A model generated the notes under the pieces. The model did no database searches. It worked only from the letters and a program-made list of their open reading frames with translations, and was not told the origin of the DNA. 64,000 nt of DNA from Anadara kagoshimensis. Taxonomy: Eukaryota; Mollusca; Bivalvia; Arcoida; Arcidae. The stretch lies in assembly GCA_021292105.1 (NCBI GenBank), contig CM037869.1, forward strand, positions 7,633,704 to 7,697,703, given 5' to 3'. How positions within the stretch are numbered: position 1 is the stretch's first letter; each line of letters begins with the position of its first letter. This document shows positions 1 through 11,563 of the stretch, piece by piece. The translations under genes and the position numbers were made by a program.

Positions 1-1531
1 ACATGGCTGAGCTGATCAGTAAAGACTGATCTCATCACGAATAGTTGAAAAAAATGTTATGTGACATACAGTCATGTACTATTCTTTTGGAGTAACAAGG
101 TGATGTGTTTTTCCTGAGATTTTTTAAAATTATTATGTTACACTCGGGTTATAAACATACTAAAACTCCAAATGACGCTGTATTTTGTTTTTTATTTCTT
201 ATTCATTTGCTCGTTTTGAATCATTATGACATTAATTCATCCCTGTATACAATAAGAAACAACACAGACATAAGTGGCTGGATAACCTGATTTACATAAA
301 ATCATAAATAGAATTAACCCGTCCCATAATACTACACGAACGCGACGCCATAACATAAATTTTTCCTCACTATGTTCTGAGTGCAAGTTTTACAAGCATT
401 CAAGCAAACGTATGGATATTTACCAGATGTTTTAAACAAAACACTACGGAAAATTAAAACATGTTTTAAGCAAGTAGATAAAAGGATATAATTGAATATC
501 GGCTATTTGTTATATTTACACACAAAAACAACGGATTTGTGACCGGCAATCACGTGATAACATTGGGATGTAGAAAAACAAGTTACAGCGTAGCCGAAAA
601 CATTGAACAATTACAAAAATAAAATATGAAGATATGGTCACTGACGTTAGACGACAGACGACACTAGACTGTATTAAAGATCTACATTTTCTCGCATCGA
701 AATAAATAAATGAGGTTCATAAATATCTGCACAGAGAACTAAATTATGCAAAACATATGAAATACTTAATTCATATGTAACTTTAACAGACTTAATTCAT
801 TAATCTTGTATAGTAGAAATGATAATGAAGCTAATTCTAAATAACAAAATACTATGGAAAAGGAAGATTTCACCCATAGTGGCTTTAAGAAAAACAGCTT
901 CATCCATTCAAATTATCACATTGTCTCATCCATAAAAATAAGCAATATAAAAAGAAACAAAGGCCTAACTTATATAAGAGACAAAGGTAAAAAATGTAAA
1001 ATATGAGATTTTATTTAAATTTATAGAAATTATTAAATGATTTGTTATTATCATTTACCTTTAATGTACTTGTCTTTTAGGCTGAATCTGAACAAAACAA
1101 TAAAGCTGATCACAAATCAGAATTAATCTAACCAGAAGGAAGTGGACAGGTAACTCCACAACATCTGACTGCCCACAGTAACCAGAATTAGATTAGACAA
1201 AAGACATATACAGGACAACACAACAAGTGCAGACACATACAGAACAACATCTTTCTACACAAACAATAACTCAATACACAAGGCAAACAAGTAAAATATA
1301 ACTTTAAACTATAAACTGTGCAACATTGCTTGCCAATTTGTTTCTTTATTCTTATGCAGCAGAATTAAGCCAGAACTTAAATCTGGAGAAAAGATTGTCC
1401 CCAAATCATTCAACTCCACATACAGATATATAGATGATGCTGTCTCTTAACAATCTTAAATTTGAAGACTAATGCATGCCATCTATCCTAATGAGCTTGA
1501 AATATAAGATACGACTGATCCCTCAAGTTCT
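1..1531. other. AT-rich non-coding stretch
   Basis: No gene, RNA or recognisable repeat is supported here. Open frames are short, rich in Phe/Ile/Leu codons from AT-rich DNA, and have no convincing splice context or domain. Exons of a gene lying outside the left edge cannot be excluded. Confidence 0.5.
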
Positions 1532-1835
1532 GTTTCATATTTAGACCTATACCTCACTTATGACGCCCACGAAAGGCTACATTTGAAACTTTATGACAAA
1601 GTGATGACTTCAATTTTTCTATTGTCAACTTTTCTTTTCTATGTATCAATACCAATTAATATGCTAGATTGAAGCTCGTTCTTAATACGGGACTTTTTTC
1701 AACGAAGCAGACTGCTTGAAGATAAATTGTTGGCTCAGGAATATTGCAAGCCTAGGTTTATCAATGAGCTCAAAAAGTTTTATGGCCACCATTACAGTAT
1801 TATTGATAAGTTAACAGTTTGGCATATAAGCTCAG
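1532..1835 (+). repeat. Dispersed repeat R1, copy 1 (5' half)
   Basis: This stretch resembles the sequence at 30185-30560 and 29435-29560. Shared words include CTATTGTCAACTTTTCTTTT, CAACGAAGCAGACTGCTTG and GCAAGCCTAGGTTTATCAA, in the same order. The 3' half seen in other copies (GGCGGGTGTA ... CTTCCCTGGTGGAAG) is absent. No terminal repeats or target duplication are visible, so the class is unknown. The complementary strand holds an open frame conserved between copies (see findings). Confidence 0.7.
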
Positions 1836-2797
1836 GGATAGGATATTTACCTGTGAACCCGTGTCTTTTGTAAGGGGTGGGTACATTACAGCGGTCAATG
1901 AAAAAAAAAGTAAATGCCTGCTCTGGGGGGGGGGGGGTGAGCATTCTTAATGATAGTTATTCTGTCACCAAAACAGTTACAATCAGTCATTATCACGTAC
2001 TACTTGTGGTTGTGATGTAGTCACTGAATTAATACCACTATATTTTGGAACTGATCTATACCCAATAGCAAAATGATTGTATTTGTTACAAGAGTCACGC
2101 TTTTCCCCATTGACGGGGCACGTTCTATCTTTCCCATTTTTGAGATGTTCCCTCGTTGTTTTGACCATGCAATTTCCTCTGTCGATAATCTTTCCTCTTT
2201 CCGAAAACCGTCGCTTTATTCAGTTTTATCAACGAAAGGAAAAAAAACGCCATTTTTGAAACTTTTTATATGTTTCAGATAATAATTATGGCAGCATCAT
2301 TGCTGTTTTGCGAAGAAAGAACGTGAAAATTGAAGTTACTGTCGAATACTGCACTAAAACGCACCCGCCGTCTTTGTATTAAAAAGTAAGATTTTCACTT
2401 GGAACAAACATTATTTTATACTATGGCCAAAACAGAACCGTATTTGCTATTTCAAATTAAAAGAACAGTCTTATTCTCTACAACACATCTGTAGAACAGC
2501 CATATCAGGCTCTTAAACATGCGCGAATGCAATTTACGCCAAATCAGAGATATGTCATCAAAGGAATAGCTCGAATGAATCAATTGATTTTATTGGTGAT
2601 TTCAGTTCTAAAAAACACACACATACACACTCTCTCTCTCTCTCTCTCTCTTGTCGGGTGAACTATTTACGCGATGCTATGAAAAGTTAGTGATTGCTGT
2701 CCGTAATTTTCAGGAGGCATAAATATCGCTCCGCGTGCATTATTGAAAATCGCTGTTTTTCCTTTATACCCGTTTTGTTAAAATCACAATGACTTAC
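1836..2797. other. Non-coding stretch with simple repeats
   Basis: It holds a run of 13 G at 1925-1937 and a (CT)11 microsatellite at 2630-2651. The two overlapping frames around 2073-2282 and the minus frame ending near 2687 show no domain. It lies downstream, on the minus strand, of the ectodomain-like exon, and no further exon of that gene was found here. Confidence 0.5.
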
Positions 2798-3127
2798 GCG
2801 TGTCACAATCAAACGATACACATCCAAAAACATACTTGTCAACATCATGACAAGCAGCACAGTAAATATTCCCGTACAGAACACCTTTATTATCCGTCAT
2901 AGGTATGTCATTTTGTTGGTAATTGATACCCTAATAAACATCATGTGAAATCAGGATAAACCCATTGTTGGAGCCTTTAACCATGATACAAAGTACTAAA
3001 TCTAGATCTTTTCTGACCAATTTTTCCTGTTCCACTACTGGACAACAATCATTGTACATGATGTAGTTGTTTTCATAGTAACAAAATCTGTATTTAAGAT
3101 CCTCATTGAACTTACCGTAAGCAGACA
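2798..3127 (-). pseudogene. Cysteine-rich ectodomain-like exon with in-frame stop
   Basis: Read on the minus strand, the segment opens after a possible AG acceptor, with a TGA just upstream in frame. It runs through YRFCYYENN, YNDCC and LDLVLCI, then GVLYGNIYCAACHDVD and SFDCD, and ends at a strong donor (CGC|GTAAGTC). The pattern of paired cysteines followed by 'YGNIYCAxC' resembles, from memory, extracellular domains of molluscan adhesion-type receptor proteins; this is family resemblance only. A TAG at 2931-2933 interrupts the frame between the two halves without shifting it, so this is a broken exon, or two exons with an unrecognised junction, or a sequence error. No transmembrane exons are seen downstream in the window. 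Confidence 0.4.
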
Positions 3128-3177
3128 CTCATAGAGTTTTACAATTATATAAAGTTGAATGGCGGCACATAGGCATT

Positions 3178-3306
3178 TGTATTTAAATTATTGAATGGAC
3201 TGTCTAGTTAGTTTATTTAAATTATTGGATGGACGTTCTAGTTAGTTTATTTAGATTATCTGATGGGCTTTCTAATCAGTTTATTTAAATTATTGGATGG
3301 ACAGTG
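3178..3306. repeat. 34-bp tandem repeat, 4 units
   Basis: Four units start at 3178, 3212, 3246 and 3280, each beginning TTTATTTAAATTATTGGATGG or a close variant. Units 2 to 4 are spaced exactly 34 bp apart. No function is apparent. It sits just upstream (minus strand) of the broken ectodomain exon. Confidence 0.85.
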
Positions 3307-3994
3307 ATCACATTATTTGTGATACCTTCTGTAAGTAGCTTTATACAAAAATATACCTAACCTGCGAAGTTCACGCAGATTAGAAACACTTAACAGTTCC
3401 GTTAGTTTCTAGCAGCTTGGTTTAGACCAGAAGTATCTTTTAAGATATACTACCCGCAAGTCAGCGTAAAAAGGAGACACTAAAATGAAGTGGTATTCGT
3501 CTTCCACTTGATCTAAACTACAGTTGGAACATAATCTTAGGTTACGTGGGATATTATTTTCTCGTACCTCGGACAGAAAAATCTCGCGCGCACACCAGTG
3601 CTAGATTTTTCTGTCTTGTCCAGTTTGTCTGGTACTGCCTCACGCGACAATTAAACAATCAGGATGACGTAACCGATCATTGTGCTTGACGTCATCAAAA
3701 CAAAGGGTTTCTTTATTAATTTTTTAAAATATATGTTTTATTTTATTTTTTCTTCAAAATATTTATTGTCAGAGTTGTTTCATATTTGCATTGAATACAA
3801 ATTGATATCTTAAAATTTTGAAGTGTTGTCGATCGGATTATTTTCAAAGGGCGGATTTGTAAAATGCATACATCGCCCAAAGTAATCATGCGCGACAAGA
3901 TGCCTCATGAGGGTACGATGATGTTGATGAAAATATCCATGTTTTCGAAGTTCAAAAATATATACAGGTATTGTTATCCAAAAGATTTTGTCAG

Positions 3995-3996
<2 letters not shown>
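3307..3996. other. Non-coding stretch
   Basis: No gene is supported. A short palindromic area near 3570-3615 carries GGACAGAAAAATCT and its near complement AGATTTTTCTGTCTTGTCC, a stem of about 13 bp with a loop of about 20. This may be the core of a small inverted-repeat element. The rest is AT-rich. Confidence 0.45.

Positions 3997-4040
<44 letters not shown>
3997..4040. repeat. (TC)22 microsatellite
   Basis: An uninterrupted TC dinucleotide run of 44 bp. It lies about 35 bp from the truncated 3' end of the adjacent LINE fragment on the minus strand. Confidence 0.97.
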
Positions 4041-4044
<4 letters not shown>

Positions 4045-4074
4045 CATCTACTTTTTAACAATATCAACTTTCAA

Positions 4075-4564
4075 ATAAATTAAAGTAATGTATCATCAGC
4101 AAACAGTCATATATAACTTTGAATTTTTAAAACTATTATCATTAATGTAAATAAGAAAAATAAGAGGGCCAAGTAGAGAGCCCTGAGGGACACCAGAATT
4201 TATTTCTTTCAACGAAGAGTAACAATTTCTAAGAAGAACGCGTTGTTTACGATTAGATAAGTATGACTTAAACCACATAAGCTATTTTCACTTAACTCCG
4301 ATAGAACAAAGTTTATGTATGAGTCCTTTATGCCAAACTCTATCAAATGCTTTACTAATATCACAGAACACTACACATATTTCTTTACCGTCGTCTAAAG
4401 CTATGACATTAGTTAATAACAGAAGCTGGTTAATTGTAGAATTCCAGGTTTGAAACCGGATTGAAGATGACAAATTAAGTTGTTTTCTAGTAAAAACTTA
4501 TAGACATGTTTGTAAACACATCGTTCCATGGCTTTGGCTAAAATACTCAAGAGATATGTTGGTT

Positions 4565-4609
<45 letters not shown>

Positions 4610-5290
4610 TTTTTGGGGTCATCTTTTTTGTACACATGCGTTACATTAGCTTGTTTCCATAAAGCAGGAAAATGTGATGCTTTATTTAAAAGTTTGTTAA
4701 AGTATTTGCTTAACGGAAGGACAAATTAATTTGAAAAGTTTTTTTAAGAATTATGGTATTTAGTAAATCGGGTTCTGGTGATTAGGAGGTGTTTAGTGTA
4801 CTTAAAATATCTTTTACCTGTTTCAGTTATTTTGATATTGCCTATAGAATTTGCATTTAAAGAAACAGAAGGTAATTCCGCATATTTATCGTGTATAGAG
4901 GATTGTTCACTAAAATAGTTATTTAGAACATTAGCTTTCTCTTCGGATCATCAAGACTCAAGGTTGGAATAGTATGGGTTATGTTTATTCCTAAAAAGAT
5001 TTAGTTATTTGCTACCAATTTTAAGAGTCCAAATTGCCATTCTTTAATTTTTCAGTCAATTTTTTAGAATATTCTGCTTTAGATTTCCTAATCACTAATA
5101 TGCATTCATTTCTTATTTCACGGAAAGCTGTCCAATGTTCTGGTAAGTTTGATCGTTTGGCGTTACGATTTATTCTGTCTCGTTTACGTATAACCCTTCT
5201 AAATTATTATGCATTCACACTTTATCGCTTTTTCGTAGTGTTGCTATCTTATTGGGGATGGAATGTTTTGCTATATCAAGAACGTTAGAA
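4075..5290 (-). pseudogene. Decayed non-LTR (CR1/Jockey-like) reverse transcriptase
   Basis: Minus-strand translation gives reverse-transcriptase blocks in order. A pre-palm region comes first (frames with PEHWTAFREIRNECI and KSKAEYSKKL near 5030-5180), then a region before the poly(A)-like tract, then CVVFCDISKAFDRVWHKGL (about 4300-4400), then [21 protein letters not shown] (about 4140-4210), and finally the catalytic FADD box at about 4090-4105. The order and spacing are those of CR1/Jockey-type LINEs. The frame is broken by stops and indels. The copy ends right after FADD, so the thumb and C-terminal part are missing; at its 5' side it meets a gypsy fragment. It is a dead element. Confidence 0.88.
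4566..4606. repeat. Homopolymer T41 inside the LINE relic
   Basis: A run of 41 T (poly-A on the LINE strand) interrupts the reverse-transcriptase coding sequence where the usual N-Y-R-P-I-S motif is expected. It probably expanded from an A-rich codon stretch. Its length equals the other long T run at 62541-62581. Confidence 0.95.
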
Positions 5291-5297
5291 GTTTCGT

Positions 5298-6830
5298 CTA
5301 CATAGTTATTACCAGTAGAGTCAGTAACACTGCTAGGACAACTGTTATCCATGGTTCAAGTAATGAATCTGAAGCTTCAAGTTGTCTCAAGTCATAAGCA
5401 TTAAAAGTTCCGTCCATGTCTAAGTCTTGTAGTTCTTCTAATATATCAAGAGAACAACAAAGAGAGTCCACATATGGCTGACAATTAGCTGCATTATAAA
5501 TAGCTTCTATGGAGTCTGTGTCATCTTCATATGTCGGCTCTGTAGCCTTCATAAGACCTGGAAGTCGTGACATGGCATCTGCGTCATTGTTCTTTTTTCC
5601 AGCTTGATAACTTATTGTAAAGTTCTAAGCAGATAGAGCTGCAAGCCATCTATGTCCAGTCGCGTCAAGTTTTGCAGTTGTTAAAATGTAAGTTAATGGA
5701 TTATTGTCTGTGAAAACTTTGAATTCAGCTCCATAAAGATAGTCGTTGAACTTCTCACAAACTGTCCACTGTAAGGCCTAGAACTCCAATTTATGAGCCT
5801 AGTAGTGTCCCTCTGTCTTATTTAGCCCTCTACTTGCATATGCAATAACTCTTTTGTGGCCGTCTTGATGTTGGTATAATACAGCGCCTAGTCCCTTTCC
5901 ACTAGCATCTGTATGTTTTTTAAAAGGCTTGCTGTTATCTACAAATCCAAGTACAGGTGATTGTGATAGAAGTTCTTTAAGTTGTTTGAAAGCTTGTTTT
6001 TGTTCTTCATTCCATTTCCATGGTCTAGCACTTTGTTGACTTTTCTTTCCCTTTTCTTGTTTTCTGTGGTGGTGGCATTAATTCTATTAGTGGTCTTGCT
6101 ATTTTCGCAAAATCCTTGACGAAATTTCGATAATAGCCGGCAAAGTCTAGAATTTGACAAACTTCCTTTTGTATTCTAGATGTCGGCCAATTGTTATTTT
6201 TGTCGATCCTGGTCAGCTTTGATGCCTTCTGATGACACTACATGTCCAACATACTTCACTTTCTTCATTAGAAAAGAACATTTCTTTTGCGGTGAGCTTT
6301 AGCTCACATTCCCGTAACTGCTGGAATACTTGTTGCAATCTATTGACATGTTCTTGATCTTTTTCTATAATGATATATAAAGCAAATGTTAAGATGTAAA
6401 TCGTCAAAGCATTCCTCCATGATGGTTGGTAAGTTGCAGGCGCGTTTATCAAACCAAATGGAACAAGGGTTTAGTGTCAGAATCCTTAGGATCCAACGGT
6501 GAAAGCTGGCTTATGTTCTTCTGCCAGTTTTACTTGGTGATAGCAGCTTTTTGTGTCGAGTACGGCGAAGTATTTAGCACCTGCTAATGAGTTTAAGATC
6601 TCGTCGGTACGAGGCAGGGCGTATGAATCCCTAACGGTGCGAGCATTAAAGCGGCGATAGTCTAAACACATTCTTAAGCGACCGTCTTTACGTCTGGCCA
6701 ATACAACGTTGGATGCCCATGGGGAATGCAACTTTTCAATGACATTAGCTGTATGTAATTTCTGTAAGTGACTGTACTTCCTCATACATGGCAGGTAGAA
6801 TTCGTCGACTTTCTTAAAAAGCATTTCATC
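5298..6830 (-). pseudogene. Decayed Ty3/gypsy pol (RT and RNase H)
   Basis: The minus strand carries, 5' to 3' of the element: an RT block with LRMCLDYRRFNARTV and YALPRTDEILNSLAGAKYF (6486-6824); a degraded palm/connection block with HVNRLQQVFQQLRECELKLTA (6213-6452); RNase H sequence around 5640-5960, with FTDNNPLTYIL and GHRWLAAL readable in pieces; and the linker after RNase H with DADAMSRLPG (5298-5600). Several frameshifts and at least one in-frame stop separate these, so it is inactive. Integrase, gag and LTRs were not found. It stops near 5340 where the LINE sequence begins, so one element has truncated or been joined to the other. Confidence 0.92.
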
Positions 6831-7771
6831 TGGTAATTCTATCCTGTGTTTGATATTTTCTTTATGTCTAATATCTGTTTCACATTTAGAGAAGATATCG
6901 GTATATTTCGTGATAAGTTATTTTATTGCAAGCATCTTCTTTAGTTGTCTTTAAAGTTTACTTAAAATATAAATCAACTTTAATCATTACCAGGACATTG
7001 ATCTGTCTCCCGACTAACATTTAACACAAATGTATTTAAATTTAAAAAAATATTCAAAATGGGTAATATCTCGGTTAGTGCGGTTTCTCTGTCGGGTAAT
7101 TTAAGGAATGAAATCTCCGACCCTCGTTTGCACTCGGCGATTTCAAACGTTCAGTCTGATTGTAGGTCGATTTTTCAGTTCTGATGTGGAATGTCACGGT
7201 TCATGTTGAAGTGAACAGTCATTTTCAGCTATGACAAGGCTACAGCAAGGGATTCCAGAGATGAATTTCACGTCCCCAGTACATTTCATGATTAGTCGGC
7301 GCTTCGACGATATAATTTTGGTCAAATACGATCTTCAATGGGCTGAATTGTATTTGTTATGGTTTGTTTATTCACTTTCTTTCACGGGAGGTAATTTCTG
7401 CGTGTGGAAGATTGCGAGTTAGAACTTCAGCAGGGTCTAGCTAACCAAGACATAAAAATGTTTTGTTTTTTTTTTAAATTAAGGCCACTAGGGTATTTTA
7501 GATAAGACCTTAAAACCGATATCTAATGTCGACGCAGGTGTGGCACGTTAAAGACACCCTCATTTCAGTGCACTCCACTGGTCAAACTTTCTGTCACTTC
7601 GCATATATAGTTTAAACAGTATTTATTAATCAATTAAATATAATACATATAACATTATCAATAATTAATTGATAGGATTCTGGAACTAGAGAATATCTCT
7701 AATATTAACCAATCTCCTATATCTTAGAGAACTTAAACATCTAATAATATATTACACTTCGCATATAGCTG
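6831..7771. other. Non-coding stretch with a SINE-body fragment
   Basis: The part next to the gypsy relic shows no recognisable gag or LTR. Around 7535-7560 the words GTGTGGCACGTTAAAGACACC match the central body of tRNA-derived SINEs seen elsewhere in the window, so about 7490-7620 is probably an old SINE fragment (plus). The open frame at 7231-7422 has no domain. Confidence 0.45.
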
Positions 7772-7891
7772 TGTCATGTGCTACTTTTGAATTTTTATGA
7801 AATAATACAATTCAAAAGTAGCACATGACAATTGTCATGTGCTACTTTTGAATTGTATTATTTCATAAAAATTCAAAAGTAGCACATGACA
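7772..7891. repeat. Perfect 120-bp palindrome of two 59-bp hairpin units
   Basis: The left 60 bases equal the reverse complement of the right 60 bases without a mismatch (centre between 7831 and 7832). Each half, 7772-7830 and 7833-7891, is itself a hairpin: 21-bp arms starting TGTCATGTGCTACTTTTGAAT and ending in ATGACA, with a 17-nt loop. The two halves are in opposite orientation with AT between them. GCTG abuts both outer ends, a possible 4-bp target duplication. Related 59-bp hairpins occur at 25563-25621, 26266-26323 and 53096-53206. Confidence 0.95.
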
Positions 7892-10408
7892 GCTGGTTAA
7901 GTCATGATATACATTTAATTACCCGAGTCGATATTCTCACAAGTTACATGGGATCGAAACTTGGGTTCGTATGTTTATCAAAAGTCTTAAAAACGTGTAA
8001 CCTTTGTACAAGTCAAAATAAACAGTTTGTAGCGCCTTTTTAGACCACTAAATAGCTATAGGGTACAAGAAATATATGATTCATACGTTCTAATTTACAG
8101 ACTGAAAAAATTAAAATTACTTGTATCGGGTTAAAATCACTTCTAACGCGTCAAGTCCCATCTATCGAGTTATAAAGTACCTTTAATGTTGGTTTCTAAC
8201 GCGCAAGATTCAAGATTTTACTACTACAAGTTTGTGGTAACACTCGACTCACTTTTTTGTGGTTTATTGCTACATATGTGACACTATTTCAGTATTACAG
8301 TGTCAGTTACTACATTTGTGGTAGTTACTACAAATACGACCCCACATACCTTGGTCTCAATCGTATCGCTACTTATCTAAACACCACCATGTTAGAAAAA
8401 TTTTACTTATTCAGAGCGGTAGCATTGTGAACAGAAGTATCGAGACTATGACATTGATTCTTTGTTAACAACGTCAAATTCGTATTTTTCTATCCTCTGA
8501 CAATATAGACCCCCCCCCCCCCAGTAGTAAAAATCCAAGGGTCAGAATATTTATCAGTTTGCTTGAGTTTACTATGTTTTACTCAAACATTTGAAACTAT
8601 AACTGACATGATAAGACTGCGCGAAGAAAGGAATGAGTGGGGCATAAAACACCAGTCTATAATTTATGAACAACACCTTGTAGGTACATGTAGTAAAATA
8701 TCGGACCCTGTCAGTAGTCCAGATGTTTTAAATGTCAGAATTTCACAAATATGTCATAATAGCTTTTTTTTGTTCAAATCTGTAGATTTTCTATGACAAT
8801 TTTCCACTGTCCCAAACACAGTGATTTCGACTTTTTTAATGCAGCAGCAGACTATAAAATAACCAGCATTTTTAATTTTAACCAAAGTAATGACTATAAT
8901 AATAATAATTATAATGATAATAATTTATTGCTCAAACACAATTTACATAATTGGTTAAGGCAATATAAAATATTTAACATAACAAACACCATACAAATTT
9001 ACAAATAAAGAAAAAAAACACATGTTATAGATAATGTGTATATCAACATTAAACAACTGCATGTCTGAAAGGAGAGGTGTTCCGGCTAACCGGAGGAAGC
9101 TCCAAACCAACAAGAAGAAAAAGATACTTCCGGTTTTTTTTACAAATAGTGTTTTGCATCTTTTGAAATTTTGATTTAGACGAATGTAGGTTATATTTGC
9201 AACTGTTTTGTGGACTGTTTAAGTATTTTTCAAGCATTACATTTGATTGAAATAGGTCGCATGTTTCTATAGACAGTATTCTTGTTGAATCAAGACAGAA
9301 CAAAAGGTGTAGCCCGAGTCCGACTCCATCTTGCATGCTCGTCTCTTATTTTTCTGTTTTCTTGCTATTTCCCATCATACATGACACCATTAGCTGATTA
9401 GTAAGCTTTAGGCTTTATGGGAGGATTTTCGGAAATAATAATTCTGACTGAAAGCACTCGGGTGGAATAAAATGTAATGTTCCCATGCTTTGTTCAGTTT
9501 CGTTTTGAAGCTCGGTGTGTGCAGGGATAAAGATTAACAGGGGCCAAGTAGCCCATGGCTCCTAAAAATCAGTTTGGGTCCCTAAATATTTAAACATTTC
9601 TTTTCTGAAGTGAGCTGGGCACTTAAATCAAAATAGTTTAGCTTCATTCCTGGTGTGTAGTTTGCTACTACTGTAGTTGTAAGCATTCTATGGAGTGGCC
9701 ACAGATTGGGTAATCTTTTTCGAACTCTACAGAAAGGTGTCTTTAGGGTGCACTGAGACACGGGACCTGGGTTGTTGAATCTCATCTGAAAGACAATTCA
9801 GGATTTCCATTTACTGTAATGTCTGTATCCCACAGTAAGCTGTTCCAAGGTTTTTAATTGAAGAAATAAATTACAAAAAATTAATCATTGCATACCTGTC
9901 AAGTCACACACATTGCGCATGTGACACACGCATTTTAGGAGTAAATCATGCTCGCATGCTAAGCATTAATAAACACAGGCATAATAGAAGTATCTGGAAA
10001 ATAAAAAACTGAAACCCTATATTAAAATGAGAAGATGTAGGAGTTTAGTTACCGGCAGTTAAAATTACCATGTTTAATATGATAAAGATAATTTCAGCTG
10101 CTGGTAACTCACAAATCCTAGTTTTCTGTAGTGACGGCCCCGTAGTGAAAACTACATTAAAACAAGATTTACTTACTTGGTCATGGATATTCCTAAAATT
10201 CTTGGAGAATGTAACAACAAGACCATAGTAAAGAAGACATGTGATAAAAAGTTGAAACGGCGGAAAATAAACCCCATGTGGGCGAAACTCTAATCTACTG
10301 TTCTGTATTTCCGAGAGAAAATTTTGAAATAATTTGAAATTATATTTACAGTACTGTTCATGTAAACTTAAAATAAACAATGTAAGATTTGCATGATAAA
10401 GAAACCTG
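7892..10408. other. Non-coding stretch, no gene seen
   Basis: It contains a run of 13 C at 8510-8522 and AT-rich microsatellite-like sequence near 8895-8935. Open frames at 8563-9008, 9049-9336 and 9582-9785 show no domain, signal sequence or splice context that would support them. The sequences beginning CAGGGAT near 9524 and ending ATCCCTG near 10645 may be ends of one old repeat, but the inverted match is too short to claim. Confidence 0.45.
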
Positions 10409-10525
10409 CTGTATAATGCCATCAGTGCAACACACAGTAAAAACTTCTGCACCTTTGCCTATAGCGGGCAGCGTCTTGATATAAAAAATATTCTTGACTG
10501 GGATGTTAAATACCAATCTCAACTC
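10409..10525 (+). repeat. tRNA-derived SINE, 3' part only
   Basis: It matches the 3' half of the full SINE at 59748-59970: ATAATGCCATCAGTGCAAC, CTGCACCTTTGCCTATAG, then a 'TCTTGATATAA ... TTCTTGACTGGGATGTTAAA' tail. The tRNA-like head is missing, as in a 5'-truncated insertion. Confidence 0.8.
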
Positions 10526-10712
10526 AACTCCAATTTTGGAACTTTGGTTATTAATAGTTTTAAAATTGTGAAATCCTAGTAAATATTTTGAGCATTTTGA
10601 ATGGGTCCCTTTTGCAGCCCGAAATTGAGCATATGTACATCCCTGAATCTGCTAGATTTTTTATTTTTTAACAATGTTATATATTCTATTTACAGTATTC
10701 TAAGTTAGAAGT

Positions 10713-10784
10713 ATGGCAGGTACAATATTAAGTAGTGATGATATAGAAAATGTGAAGAAACTGAGAGAAGAAGCCAAATCAATA
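10713..10784 (+). CDS. Zinc-finger gene, first coding exon
   Basis: The exon follows a good acceptor (TATTTACAG at 10687-10695), so an upstream untranslated exon is likely. Translation starts at ATG 10713 (MAGTILSSDDIENVKKLREE...). It encodes 24 residues and ends at a donor AATA|GTATGT in phase 0. The peptide is helical and charged and has no zinc finger. It belongs to the finger gene because exon phases join it without a stop through the next exon to the finger exon. The N-terminal module (this exon plus 11564-11714) is not a KRAB, SCAN, BTB or ZAD domain that I recognise. Confidence 0.7.
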
Positions 10785-11563
10785 GTATGTAAATAAATAT
10801 TGTTCAAAATAGAGTTTCCTTCTTCAAATGATGGGGGGAGGGGGGGGGGGTATATAGGAATTGCTTTGGCTGTTCGAGATTGAGGGAGTCTTTGTCTCTC
10901 CAGAGATTGCTCTTAAAGTTAAGGGTCAAGTTAAAGTCCTGTAAAGATCTGTGAAGTCATAATAACATTAACTCATAGTTAAGTCAAAGTTTAATAGCAT
11001 GTTTGGAAATTTGGCTACTACTTATTTTTTAATTTGTGGAAAAATGTAGTTTTAATCACCTTTTACAAATATCTATGTCAACCTTAGTACCAATTTCATA
11101 GTACCGTAGTATCTATATCTTACTTCATAAATGATTTTATCTTAATGTTTTGCCAAATGATGAATACAAGTGATAAATATTCACTTGAACCAAATTATCA
11201 CAATTTTTATGAACTATGCAGGCTATAACCATAAATAATTCAGAAGTGAATTATTGCACAGTGAAAAGATTTGAATATTCTAATGTCAGTCAATTGGAAT
11301 CACTCGCAGTGTACAATATCAAAAGCCAGATCATTTAAATTTCAAATTCAGTAATGCACTCACAAACTGTTAATTTTTTAAACTTAACTTTATAGTTTAA
11401 AGGCTTTATGAAATCTATATTTGAGCTGTCCTGAAACACTTCTTGCATGTTTTCAGCCTAATCAGAAGTCTCAAAGCCAAAAATTGTAGTAACTGAAGGA
11501 TTATTGAACTAAGAATTCAGTTGAATGTTTGTAAGACTGAACTTTATTTATTTATTTATTTAG
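10785..11563 (+). other. Intron 1 of the zinc-finger gene
   Basis: GTATGT donor to TAG acceptor. It contains a G11 run at 10840-10850. The last 20 bases before the acceptor are TTTA tetranucleotide repeats (about 11543-11563), so the polypyrimidine tract is a microsatellite. Confidence 0.65.

Noticed and set aside
10045..10452. A 135-codon minus-strand membrane protein
   Set aside because: It overlaps a SINE tail on the other strand. Hydrophobicity comes from AT-rich codons, and no splice or promoter context is seen.
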